In this document: positions 55,548 to 63,841 of the stretch, piece by piece
How positions within the stretch are numbered: position 1 is the first letter of the stretch
Layout of the letters: each line of letters starts with the position of its first letter
From: an uncultured Alphaproteobacteria bacterium
GTDB lineage: Bacteria > Pseudomonadota > Alphaproteobacteria > HIMB59 > GCA-002718135
Length of the DNA stretch: 64,000 nucleotides
Assembly (NCBI GenBank): GCA_902607435.1
Contig: CACLJX010000006.1
Location: 1-64,000 of the forward strand
Direction of reading: 5' to 3'
Notes under the pieces: generated by a model
Seen by the model: only the letters and a program-made list of their open reading frames with translations
Told to the model about the DNA's origin: nothing
Databases searched by the model: none
Position numbers and translations under genes: made by a program

Positions 55548-57077
55548 ATGAACACTTTTGTATCTCATAATAATCGCAAGATTTTACTAATGGAACCACC
55601 TTTTTATAGACTCTATCATGATCAGTTTTGTTTAGTTAAATATCCCTTAGCTTTGGGCTATCTTTCCGGTTCTATTATTAAAAATACGAATTGGTCTGTT
55701 CAAACATACAACTCAGACTTTAATGTTAAAAAAAGATATTTTGTAACTGAAACTGATTATTTAACTGGAAAAGGGTTTAAACGCTATCTGTCTTGTCTCA
55801 AAGACCATTCGCTACCTATATGGGATGAAGTTAGGAACACAATACGAGAATTTAAACCAAGTGTTCTAGGAATAACATTAAAATCTCAAAATTTTACTTC
55901 AGCTACAATAGTTGCAAAATTAGCAAAAGAAATTAATCCAGATATTAAAGTAGTAATTGGGGGAGCTCACGCGACTATGAATGGTTCAAGTGTCTTTAAT
56001 TGTGAAAATATTGATGTTTCATGTATAGGTGAAGGAGAAATCACAATAACAGAATTATTAAAAGCTTATGAGAACAATACTCCATTACAGAATGTTAATG
56101 GAATAATATTCAGAGATAAAAATAATCAAATTACACAAACATCTCCTAGAGCATATATAGAAGATCTTGATTCACTTGAATTTCCTTTGACAAACGCCCC
56201 AACAGTATTCAAAGATTTTGAAAAATACCCTAAAGAAGCATTTTCTTATGTGTTTGCATCCAGAGGGTGTCCATATGCTTGTACTTTTTGTGAATCGAAA
56301 TCAATGTGGACTAGAAAAGTTAGATACAGATCTCCTGAAAATATTATTAAAGAAATTAAAGAAATGTATAAATTTGGTCTCAGAAGAGTGCAGTTTGATG
56401 ATGATACTTTCGGAGTGAGTAAAAAAAATATTAAAGCAATTAATGAGCTTATGCATAATGAATTACCTGATGTTACTTACGCATGTGAGACTGTTGTGCA
56501 ACTTGCGAAAGATGAAAACGTTGTCAAAGACATGAGATACGGAGGATGTACTTCCACATTTGTTGGGATTGAATCTGGTAATAATGAAATGTTGAAAAAA
56601 ATAAAAAAAACGCAAACAACAGATGAATGTATTCAGGCAATTAGTAATTTAAAAAAAAATGGTATAGAAGCACATGCATTTATAATGGTTGGTTTTCCAG
56701 AGGAAACAGAGGAAACTTTTCAACAAACGTTAGATTTTATTCCAAAGCTTGCACCAGATAATGTAATATTTAGTATTTTTACACCTTATCCTGGATCTGA
56801 ACTTTATTATGTATGTAAAGATATGGGTATTATTGAAAAAGAATTTGATGTATCATTGTACAATCATCAAAGTCCTTTAAACTGTTTTACAAAAAATATA
56901 GCTCCAGAACGATTTTATGAATTAAGACGTAAAGCAGTTAAATTTATTGACAATTACAATAGAAAAGCAAAATTTAAACGAGGAATTAAATCATTACAAA
57001 ATATTGGTATAAAGGCAACTTGGAAAAAAGCCTTTTCATATTTGTATGGAATTTTCATTCGTTCTACTACTGCTTAG
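55548..57077 (+). CDS. B12-binding radical SAM protein
   Basis: This 509-residue protein has an N-terminal B12-binding-like domain (about 10-190; YPLALGYLSG, VVIGGAHATMNG, CIGEGEITITELL) and a radical SAM domain with ASRGCPYACTFCES (CxxxCxxC). Elements are FDDDTFGV, FVGIESGNNEML and GFPEETEETFQQ. Such enzymes methylate or rearrange unactivated carbon using methylcobalamin. It has its own promoter and follows the receptor, so cofactor uptake and use are encoded together. Substrate unknown. Confidence 0.85.
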   Translation: MNTFVSHNNRKILLMEPPFYRLYHDQFCLVKYPLALGYLSGSIIKNTNWSVQTYNSDFNVKKRYFVTETDYLTGKGFKRYLSCLKDHSLPIWDEVRNTIREFKPSVLGITLKSQNFTSATIVAKLAKEINPDIKVVIGGAHATMNGSSVFNCENIDVSCIGEGEITITELLKAYENNTPLQNVNGIIFRDKNNQITQTSPRAYIEDLDSLEFPLTNAPTVFKDFEKYPKEAFSYVFASRGCPYACTFCESKSMWTRKVRYRSPENIIKEIKEMYKFGLRRVQFDDDTFGVSKKNIKAINELMHNELPDVTYACETVVQLAKDENVVKDMRYGGCTSTFVGIESGNNEMLKKIKKTQTTDECIQAISNLKKNGIEAHAFIMVGFPEETEETFQQTLDFIPKLAPDNVIFSIFTPYPGSELYYVCKDMGIIEKEFDVSLYNHQSPLNCFTKNIAPERFYELRRKAVKFIDNYNRKAKFKRGIKSLQNIGIKATWKKAFSYLYGIFIRSTTA

Positions 57078-57114
57078 TTTAATATTGTAATAAATCATTT
57101 TTTTATGGAAATGG

Positions 57115-57225
57115 CTTGTTAATAAACATTTGGATGATCTGAGCTTGAATATCATGCGAGATTGGCGGATAACTCTAAAAGAATATCTTAATGATTATTA
57201 TAGAGAATTGATTTATAAAACCTAA
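57115..57225 (+). pseudogene. Tail fragment of the RmlD-like gene
   Basis: This is the last 37 codons, including the stop, of the reductase gene at 46755 (one silent change, AAC to AAT). It has no start codon and no upstream reading frame, so it is a dead fragment carried in the right repeat. It shows that the reductase and the acyl carrier protein gene were once adjacent. Confidence 0.9.
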
Positions 57226-57318
57226 TTAGCAAGTCTACATGTTGGAAAATTCGGAAAAATTATTGATCTTAATATCAAAAGTACTTGAAGTTAGTAAGAG
57301 TGAAATTAATGACAATAC
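57115..57318 (+). repeat. Right copy of 204-bp direct repeat
   Basis: Identical to 47550-47753 except one base (57123). It is followed directly by the rest of the intact acyl carrier protein gene, while upstream of it the sequence is unrelated to the left copy's flank. It marks the right edge of the inserted segment. Confidence 0.95.
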
Positions 57319-57484
57319 GTCTCCTCAGAATATTAGAAATTGGGATTCATTTAATACTTTAAAAATGATTATTGCTATAGAAAATGAATTCAACATTAAA
57401 TTACCACTTGAGGAAGTTGTTGTAATTAAGACTGTAAAAGATATTAAAGCTCTATTACTAGCAAAAGGGGTGTCACTTAAATAA
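57239..57484 (+). CDS. Acyl carrier protein
   Basis: This 81-residue ACP has the 4'-phosphopantetheine attachment site WDSFNTLKMI (Ser37) and a typical four-helix pattern (IENEFNIKLP, VVVIKTVKDIKALL). It is not the fatty-acid ACP, which has a more acidic sequence and the DSLD-type motif. It directly precedes E1- and E2-like genes, suggesting an acyl group is loaded onto it. Its 5' part lies in the right direct repeat; the broken twin is at 47674. Confidence 0.85.
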   Translation: MLENSEKLLILISKVLEVSKSEINDNTSPQNIRNWDSFNTLKMIIAIENEFNIKLPLEEVVVIKTVKDIKALLLAKGVSLK

Positions 57485-57554
57485 CTAATCATTAATTGTT
57501 TTTATTATGTATGATATATTAGTTTTAATGGAAAGAATTTGAGATAATATAATA

Positions 57555-59492
57555 ATGATAGACTTAGAATATTACAAACAAGCACTGTTAATTAGGAAAA
57601 CAGAGGACAAATTTCTTGAGTTGTTTAGTCAAGGAAAAATGAACGGCACAGTCCATACTTGTAATGGACAAGAATTTTCTGGCATTGCTTTTTGCAAATC
57701 TTTAAGACAAGACGATTTCATATATTCCAATCACAGATGTCATGGTCACTATATAGCTCATACTAATGATGTCGCTGGATTAATTGCTGAGTTAATGGGT
57801 AAAAAATCAGGAATCTGTGGTGGAATAGGATCAAGTCAACATTTATGCAATAAAAATTTTTATTCTAATGGAGTTCAAGGTGGAATTTTACCTGTGGCTG
57901 CAGGCATGGCGATTGTAAAAAAAATGCAAAAAAAAAATGAAATAGGTATTGCTTTTATAGGAGATGGAACTTTAGGAGAAGGAGTTGTTTATGAAACTTT
58001 TAATCTCTGTTCACTTTTAGACATACCTTTGTTGATTGTTTGTGAGAATAATGGCTATGCACAATCAACAGCACAAAAGGATTTCTTAGCAGGCAACATA
58101 TTGCCGAGAGTAGAAGCCTTTGGCATAAAAACATACCATTCCAATACTTGGGAATTAAAAGAATTATTTAGTGAAGCAGAACAATCTATAAACTATGTTA
58201 GAAAAAACTGTAAGCCTGCATTTCATCTTGTAGATACTTATCGCTTAAATCCTCATTCAAAAAATGATGACAATCGGAGTCAAAGTGAATTGGATCAATA
58301 TAAAAAAAAGGATCCTCTTAATCTATTTATGAAGAACAATACTTCAGCATATAATGATATGTTGCTATCTGTAAATAATCTTATTAACCAAATTGTAGTA
58401 AAACTAGAAAAAGAAGAAGAACTTTCTCTAGAACACTACAATATTGACAAAATAAATCATGTAATTAATAAATACGAACCTCTTGAAGAAATTAATCAAA
58501 GAGTTATTAGTCGCATTAATCTTTTTTTTCATGAGACTATTACTAAAGATAAATCTGTCATATTTATTGGCGAAGATGTTTTATCTCCATATGGAGGAGC
58601 ATTTAAAGCTGCAGAAAAATTGTCGGAAAAATTTCCAAATAATGTAATTACTACACCATTAAGTGAACATTCTATCACAGGGCTTTCAAATGGTATGGCC
58701 TTGGGTGGATATAAACCTTATTTAGAGATTATGTTCGGTGATTTCATTACTCTTTGTATGGATCAAATTATTAATCATGCCTCAAAATTTCATCATATGT
58801 ATAATAAAAAAATGAAATGTCCTGTTGTTATTAGGACTCCTATGGGTGGTGGTAGAGGATACGGACCTACACATTCACAAACACTTGATAAATTTTTGAC
58901 TGGGATAGACAATATAAAAGTAGTAGCACTTAACAGTTTTTTTGATCCAAAACTTATTTATGAGGAAATTTATCAAAATGAAAATCATCCAATTATAGTT
59001 ATTGAAAATAAAATTGATTATGGAAGAATAGTAGGCGATAAGAAGTTAAGTAATTATATTTTAGAGCGTTCGATTACAAACTATCCTATAGTAAAGTGTA
59101 CTCCTAAAAAAGAAGAGGCTACTCTTACGATTGTAAGTTATGGCGGTATATCTTCAGATGTGTTTGAAAATTTAATCAATATTTTCAATGAAACAGAACT
59201 TTTACCAGAACTTATTGTGTTATCTAAGATAAGTCCTTTAGATGTTCAACCAATATTAAATTCTGTTGAAAAAACTAGAAATATAATAGTTGTTGAAGAG
59301 GGCAGCATACCTTTTGGTATTGGAGCAGAGATTTTATCCTCAGTAATTGAAAATATCGGAGTAAATAAAATGAATATCATGTTTAGAATTGGTTCTATTT
59401 CTTTACCTATACCTTCAGCACGTTCGCTAGAAGAACATGTGCTTCCTAATAAAACAATTCTTGATAAAATTGTTCGGAGAATAAATGTATGA
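57555..59492 (+). CDS. Fused alpha-beta 2-oxoacid dehydrogenase-like E1 (thiamine diphosphate)
   Basis: This 645-residue protein joins an E1-alpha domain (about 1-300) to an E1-beta domain (about 320-645). The ThDP motif runs from GDG (136-138) to NN (165-166). SNHRCHGHYIA and GIGSSQHLC are alpha-subunit contacts. FIGEDVLSPYGGAFK, TTPLSEHSITGLSNGMALGG and RTPMGGGRGYGPTHSQ are beta-subunit contacts. It would decarboxylate a 2-oxo acid, or take a two-carbon unit from a ketose, and pass it to a lipoyl group. It overlaps the E2-like gene by 4 bp. Confidence 0.85.
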   Translation: MIDLEYYKQALLIRKTEDKFLELFSQGKMNGTVHTCNGQEFSGIAFCKSLRQDDFIYSNHRCHGHYIAHTNDVAGLIAELMGKKSGICGGIGSSQHLCNKNFYSNGVQGGILPVAAGMAIVKKMQKKNEIGIAFIGDGTLGEGVVYETFNLCSLLDIPLLIVCENNGYAQSTAQKDFLAGNILPRVEAFGIKTYHSNTWELKELFSEAEQSINYVRKNCKPAFHLVDTYRLNPHSKNDDNRSQSELDQYKKKDPLNLFMKNNTSAYNDMLLSVNNLINQIVVKLEKEEELSLEHYNIDKINHVINKYEPLEEINQRVISRINLFFHETITKDKSVIFIGEDVLSPYGGAFKAAEKLSEKFPNNVITTPLSEHSITGLSNGMALGGYKPYLEIMFGDFITLCMDQIINHASKFHHMYNKKMKCPVVIRTPMGGGRGYGPTHSQTLDKFLTGIDNIKVVALNSFFDPKLIYEEIYQNENHPIIVIENKIDYGRIVGDKKLSNYILERSITNYPIVKCTPKKEEATLTIVSYGGISSDVFENLINIFNETELLPELIVLSKISPLDVQPILNSVEKTRNIIVVEEGSIPFGIGAEILSSVIENIGVNKMNIMFRIGSISLPIPSARSLEEHVLPNKTILDKIVRRINV

Positions 59493-60616
59493 CCATATTA
59501 CATGAGTTATTAGCACCAAAACAAAATGCTGATGAAATATTATTAGTAAGTAATATTTATTTTAAAAATAAGGATAGAATCTATAAAAATGATGAACTTA
59601 TTGAATTAGATACATCAAAAACAGCAATTGTTATTGAATCACCAATTGATGGCTATGTGGAATATTTGGTAGATAAAGGCTCTTCGATAAATATAGGAGA
59701 AATTATACTACGAATTCACGATAAACCTGATTATATAGATAATAAAGAATCAGTAACCACTGAAAATTATAATAAATCAAAACCTAAGAGTGCGCAGATA
59801 ATCTCAAAAAAGGCGCAGGAGTATATTGATACACACAAGATTGATATTTCAGATATTCAAAAAAAATTTATACAACTAGAAGATCTAATAAAGGTGTCTT
59901 CAAAAGATGATGTTGAGAAAACAAAGTCTCAAGATAAATCTCTTTCTAAATCAATATTGTTCTCACTTGAATCAGATATTGAGGTTAGAAAAAAACCACT
60001 AATACTTTCAAAAAAAATAGAAATACAGGCTCTATCTAATGTTCAGTCAGCTGGTATGGTAAGTACAATTTTTTACAATATAGATGATTGCGATTTTCCA
60101 GAAAGTGAAAACTTAATCTTAAATTCTGCTGGATCAATTTTAACTATTATTACTTTTGAGGTTTCAAGATTGTTAAAAAAATACCCAATGCTTAATGCAT
60201 ATTATGATAATGATTTCATTATGGAATATGTTGATATAAATGTTGGTATAGCACTTGACATTGATGATGGTTTAAAAGTTTATACTCTTAGGAAGAGTGA
60301 TACTCTGGCATTTAAGAAAATAGAATATGAGATATCACAAGGAATATATCATTATATGCGTAAAAGTTTAACTACTGACCATATCAAAGGTTCTACATTT
60401 ACAATTACTGACCTATCTTCTTTAGGAGTAGATCGCTTTATACCTTTAATCAATTATAAACAATCTGCGGTTTTAGGAATTTCTGCCTTTGATAATAAAT
60501 TAAAAAGATTTACTTTGAGTCTTTCTTTTGATCATAGGGTAACAGAAGGTAAAATTGCAAGCAAATTTCTTTCTGAATTATCATCTTGTGTTAAGAAGTA
60601 TAATAAAAAAAAATGA
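59489..60616 (+). CDS. Dihydrolipoamide acyltransferase-like E2
   Basis: This 375-residue E2 has three parts. A lipoyl-like domain spans residues 10-76, with Lys44 in LDTSKTAIVIESPIDG. A peripheral-subunit-binding segment lies at about 100-123 (AQIISKKAQEYIDTHKIDI). The catalytic domain (about 165-370) ends FDHRVTEGKIAS. The usual catalytic HRxxDG is HRVTEG here, so Asp is replaced by Glu353 while His349 is kept. It may pass the acyl group from lipoate to CoA or, given the ACP gene, to the carrier protein. No E3 gene is in the window. Confidence 0.82.
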   Translation: MTILHELLAPKQNADEILLVSNIYFKNKDRIYKNDELIELDTSKTAIVIESPIDGYVEYLVDKGSSINIGEIILRIHDKPDYIDNKESVTTENYNKSKPKSAQIISKKAQEYIDTHKIDISDIQKKFIQLEDLIKVSSKDDVEKTKSQDKSLSKSILFSLESDIEVRKKPLILSKKIEIQALSNVQSAGMVSTIFYNIDDCDFPESENLILNSAGSILTIITFEVSRLLKKYPMLNAYYDNDFIMEYVDINVGIALDIDDGLKVYTLRKSDTLAFKKIEYEISQGIYHYMRKSLTTDHIKGSTFTITDLSSLGVDRFIPLINYKQSAVLGISAFDNKLKRFTLSLSFDHRVTEGKIASKFLSELSSCVKKYNKKK

Positions 60617-60651
60617 ATTAATATAATTCAATTACATAAACACCTGGCATT

Positions 60652-61224
60652 ATGTACTCGTTTAAAAAGTTATTTCACTATACAAAATATAATCTAATAG
60701 ATAAGTGGGGATTTATCTATTTAGAAAAGTCATTGAAAGATTCTGTTTTTACCATGCCAAAAAGTGATGAATCAATAATTGTCCGTATTGCAAAAAAAAA
60801 AGATATTTTAAAAATTACTTCAGATATTTTTCCATATTTAACACAAGAAGAAATAGATCATGACGGCAAGTATATTAATCGCATAGGAGATAATGATTTC
60901 TCATGTTTTATTGCTGAAAAAGACGGTATTGTGGTACATTATTTTTTAGTTTACGAAAAAGCTAATAAATCACCTCTTATTAGAACACCATTTAATAATA
61001 AATTAATTAGTGATAATGATTCTTATTTAGGAGGAGCTTTTACAATACCTGAAGCAAGAGGTATGTGGATAGCTCCATTTACATTATCAACAATTCTTTT
61101 ATATTTAAGAGATTCTGTAAAATCTAAAAAAGTTTTTGTTATAGTTCATAAAAATACCCCTGGGGCAGAAGATTTCTATAAAAAAATTGGATTTAGTAGG
61201 ATTATTTCAACTATGAGAGCCTGA
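60652..61224 (+). CDS. GNAT-family acetyltransferase-like protein
   Basis: This 190-residue protein has GNAT-like features: IVRIAKKKDI at strand 1, FIAEKDGIVVHYFLVYE in the central sheet, and VIVHKNTPGAEDFYKKIGFS, the typical acceptor-side helix plus xGF motif. The acyl-donor loop is not clearly canonical. Its stop overlaps the next start (TGATG), so it is coupled to the FemAB-like transferase. It may use the ACP- or CoA-bound acyl group. Substrate unknown. Confidence 0.62.
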   Translation: MYSFKKLFHYTKYNLIDKWGFIYLEKSLKDSVFTMPKSDESIIVRIAKKKDILKITSDIFPYLTQEEIDHDGKYINRIGDNDFSCFIAEKDGIVVHYFLVYEKANKSPLIRTPFNNKLISDNDSYLGGAFTIPEARGMWIAPFTLSTILLYLRDSVKSKKVFVIVHKNTPGAEDFYKKIGFSRIISTMRA

Positions 61225-62243
61225 TGTTAAAATTAGTTAATCGAGAATTTTCCCAGGAAGAGTGGTTAGAAATAGTAATGCGATTTCAAGATTTGAGTCT
61301 AATGCAGATTTGGGAATATGCTCAGGCAAAAGTAGAAATGAGTTCATGGAAAGTAGAGAGAATAATTTTTCAAGATGGAGAAAATATTATTGGGGCTGCA
61401 CAAGCTTTGGTAAGATCAATTCCTTTCATTGGCGGGGGACTTGTTTGGATTAATCAAGGACCTTTGTGGCGCATTTCTGAAAATGGAGATTTTTCATTAC
61501 TTGCTGAAATGCTGAAAGAGATTAGTCGATACTGGGTAGAGGAAAAACACTTTTATGTACGTATCGTACCTCCTGTTTATAATGAAAAAATAATTATTGA
61601 GGAACTTCAGCATATTGGATATCATTTAGTTGGAAAATCTTCAGGTTGGTCCTCTGCTAGGATTGATCTTTCAAAGTCAGAAAAACAGTTACGTAAACAA
61701 TTTAAGCAAAAATGGAGAACAGCACTAAATGGTTCTGAGCGCTCTGGTGTTAGTTGTGTGACAGGTAGATCAAAGCAATTGCTTGAAGAGTTTCTTTCCC
61801 ATTATGACCCTTTTTTGAAAAAAAAAGACTTATCTACTCCCATTACACCTCAATTTTTACTTAAATTACAATCTTTACTTCCCGATGAACGTAAAGCATG
61901 GATATTTGAAGGAAGGATTGAAGGAGAATTATTAGGAGGGTTACTTGTAATGGGGTATGGAGACACTTGTATTGCACTTGCAGGAAGCAATCCAAATGCA
62001 AAAGGACGAGAACTAAGTTCTGGAAACTTGGTATGGTGGCGAGCGATTCTTAAAATGAAAGAGGAAGGTTATCGTTGGTTTGATGTTGGAGGAGCAAATC
62101 CTGAGTTAACCCCCAAAGGTATATTACGCTTTAAAGCTGGTTTAAGAGGACATCCTTATCAGTTAATAGGAGAGTTTGGATGCAGTCGCGGTAAGATATT
62201 GGATCGAATTTTAAATTGGTATATCCAGCGCATTCACAAATAA
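61224..62243 (+). CDS. FemAB/GNAT-fold acyltransferase (BioF2-like)
   Basis: This 339-residue protein has the double GNAT fold of FemAB-type transferases: FQDLSLMQIWEYAQ, KQFKQKWRTALNGSERSGV, LGGLLVMGYGDTCIALAGS, LVWWRAILKMKEEGY and WFDVGGANPELTPKGILRFK. The family moves amino acids or acyl groups onto peptidoglycan or glycan amines. Base composition is less AT-biased than in the 20-39-kb island. It ends the carrier-protein unit begun at 57239. Acceptor unknown. Confidence 0.8.
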   Translation: MLKLVNREFSQEEWLEIVMRFQDLSLMQIWEYAQAKVEMSSWKVERIIFQDGENIIGAAQALVRSIPFIGGGLVWINQGPLWRISENGDFSLLAEMLKEISRYWVEEKHFYVRIVPPVYNEKIIIEELQHIGYHLVGKSSGWSSARIDLSKSEKQLRKQFKQKWRTALNGSERSGVSCVTGRSKQLLEEFLSHYDPFLKKKDLSTPITPQFLLKLQSLLPDERKAWIFEGRIEGELLGGLLVMGYGDTCIALAGSNPNAKGRELSSGNLVWWRAILKMKEEGYRWFDVGGANPELTPKGILRFKAGLRGHPYQLIGEFGCSRGKILDRILNWYIQRIHK

Positions 62244-62332
62244 CAGTTTAATTTCAATAATTATTTATTTAGAAAAGTATAATCAGGGGCATAAATCACC
62301 AGGAGACTTTGTTCTCTTTGATTTAAATAAAT

Positions 62333-63841
62333 TTATATTGATTTAACCCAACTTTTTCTGACTTTAATAAACTCTTCGCTATTACAATCATTCCAAGCTT
62401 TATTTCTAATTCTTTCTAATTCATTTGGGGGAACAGAAGTATTAATTAAGTTTGCTTTCATCCATTGAAATTTATCCGGATCATAATCTTTAGACATTTG
62501 ACCATTTTTCATACAATAATCAAATATTGGAGTGCCTGGGACAGGTTGAACTAATGAAAAATTAGAAGCAACTCCATATTGAAACATCTTTTTAGCAAGA
62601 TTAACTGTCGTTTCAATTTCTTCTCTTGTTTCATCTGGAAAACCAATCATATAGTTGGATGCAACATTAATCTTATATTTTTTAATTGTCTTAATTAAAT
62701 CAACGGGATTAAATTTTTCTAGAGGTAACTTATTAGAACACCATTTTTTTATTATTCTAGGACTTCCTGACTCAAATGGTACTGTGATTTCTTTAAATCC
62801 AACATTAGATAACAATTCAATGACTTCTTCGTCAGGGACCATCCAGCCTGGTATATTAGATTTCTTAACTAAATGTACCATATTGATTCCATTAACATCC
62901 ATTAAATCTAAGTCCAAACCAACTATACTTTTTAAAAGACGAATAGCTCTTTTTTTCATTCCAAATATTGAATCATCTTCAATATAAACTTGCTTTACTC
63001 CTATTTCATTTTTTAGGATATGTAGTTCTTTTCTAACTCTTTCATCAGATTTAATTCGAAATCTTCCAATAGCACCGGATTTTGAGTCTTCAGTTTCATC
63101 AGCTATATGACAATATGAGCAAGCCCATGGACAGCCTCTAGAAGTCATTATAGATGCGTATCGTAATTTTGTACCTGGTTTAATCTGTCCTGCATGTGGT
63201 CTGCTTATTTTCCAATATCTTTCATTTGGTAATAAGTCCCAGGCTGGAATTGGCAGTTTATCTAAATCCCAAATAATATCTCCAAAATGAGAATTATTGA
63301 TTATTTTTCCATTTTTATTTTTAAAATATATTTTTCCAATAGAACTAAAATCTCTACTGTCTTTTTGTAAAACTTTAACAATATTTTGAATAGTAACTTC
63401 TGATTCAGAAGTACAAATAATATCAAATCCAGCGTTAAAAAAAATAGAAGATCTTGATTTTGCATTAACACCTCCTGAAAAAAGTAATTTTTCAGGATAA
63501 TGTTTTTTAATTAATCTGGCACAATTTAATACTTGTGTTTCTTGTTGTGAAAATATTGAAGTTAAACCTACTGCATTATATTTACTAGCTACCTCTAAAA
63601 TTCTTTCATCACTAACGCCCGTTCTTAGTAAACCACTTGGAAGTTCTGTTGATTTATTAAAAAAATCTTCTAATTTATCATTATGATTCCCTACACACGC
63701 ATCATATACATAAGTTTCAACGTCTATATCTCTTAAAGCCCCTCCCAAGTATGGATAGGCTAAAGATCCATTAGGTTTACAAACGTTGCCAGGCCAACTT
63801 TGTTCAGGAGGATATAACAATAATACTTTTATATTTTTCAC
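62333..63841 (-). CDS. B12-binding radical SAM protein
   Basis: This 502-residue protein has an N-terminal B12-binding-like domain (VLLLYPPEQSWPG, VGLTSIFSQQETQVL, LFSGGVNAK) and a radical SAM core with MTSRGCPWACSYCHIAD (CxxxCxxC). VYIEDDSIFGMKKRA, VPFESGSPRII and YMIGFPDETREEI follow. It is related in plan to the protein at 55548 but differs in detail, so it is not a recent duplicate. It is convergent with the FemAB-like gene and lies outside the inserted segment. The 159 bases after it to the window end hold no visible gene. Confidence 0.85.
   Translation of the reverse strand: MKNIKVLLLYPPEQSWPGNVCKPNGSLAYPYLGGALRDIDVETYVYDACVGNHNDKLEDFFNKSTELPSGLLRTGVSDERILEVASKYNAVGLTSIFSQQETQVLNCARLIKKHYPEKLLFSGGVNAKSRSSIFFNAGFDIICTSESEVTIQNIVKVLQKDSRDFSSIGKIYFKNKNGKIINNSHFGDIIWDLDKLPIPAWDLLPNERYWKISRPHAGQIKPGTKLRYASIMTSRGCPWACSYCHIADETEDSKSGAIGRFRIKSDERVRKELHILKNEIGVKQVYIEDDSIFGMKKRAIRLLKSIVGLDLDLMDVNGINMVHLVKKSNIPGWMVPDEEVIELLSNVGFKEITVPFESGSPRIIKKWCSNKLPLEKFNPVDLIKTIKKYKINVASNYMIGFPDETREEIETTVNLAKKMFQYGVASNFSLVQPVPGTPIFDYCMKNGQMSKDYDPDKFQWMKANLINTSVPPNELERIRNKAWNDCNSEEFIKVRKSWVKSI

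Larger units (their letters stand above)
47754..57114. other. 9.4-kb inserted segment between direct repeats
   Basis: The segment lies between the two copies of the 204-bp repeat and separates the RmlD-like gene from the intact acyl carrier protein gene. No transposase, integrase or tRNA is visible in it, so a classical insertion sequence or prophage is not supported. Integration or duplication by homologous recombination is more likely. It carries a four-gene minus-strand block (47823-51690) and a cobalamin-related block (52044-57077). Confidence 0.75.

Noticed and set aside
47754-57114. Insertion sequence, transposon or prophage
   Set aside because: No transposase, integrase, terminal inverted repeats or phage genes are visible. 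The flanking repeats are 204 bp and contain gene ends, unlike short target duplications.
62655-62987. 110-codon plus-strand ORF inside the second B12 radical SAM gene
   Set aside because: It is antisense to a conserved radical SAM core and has no supporting motif.
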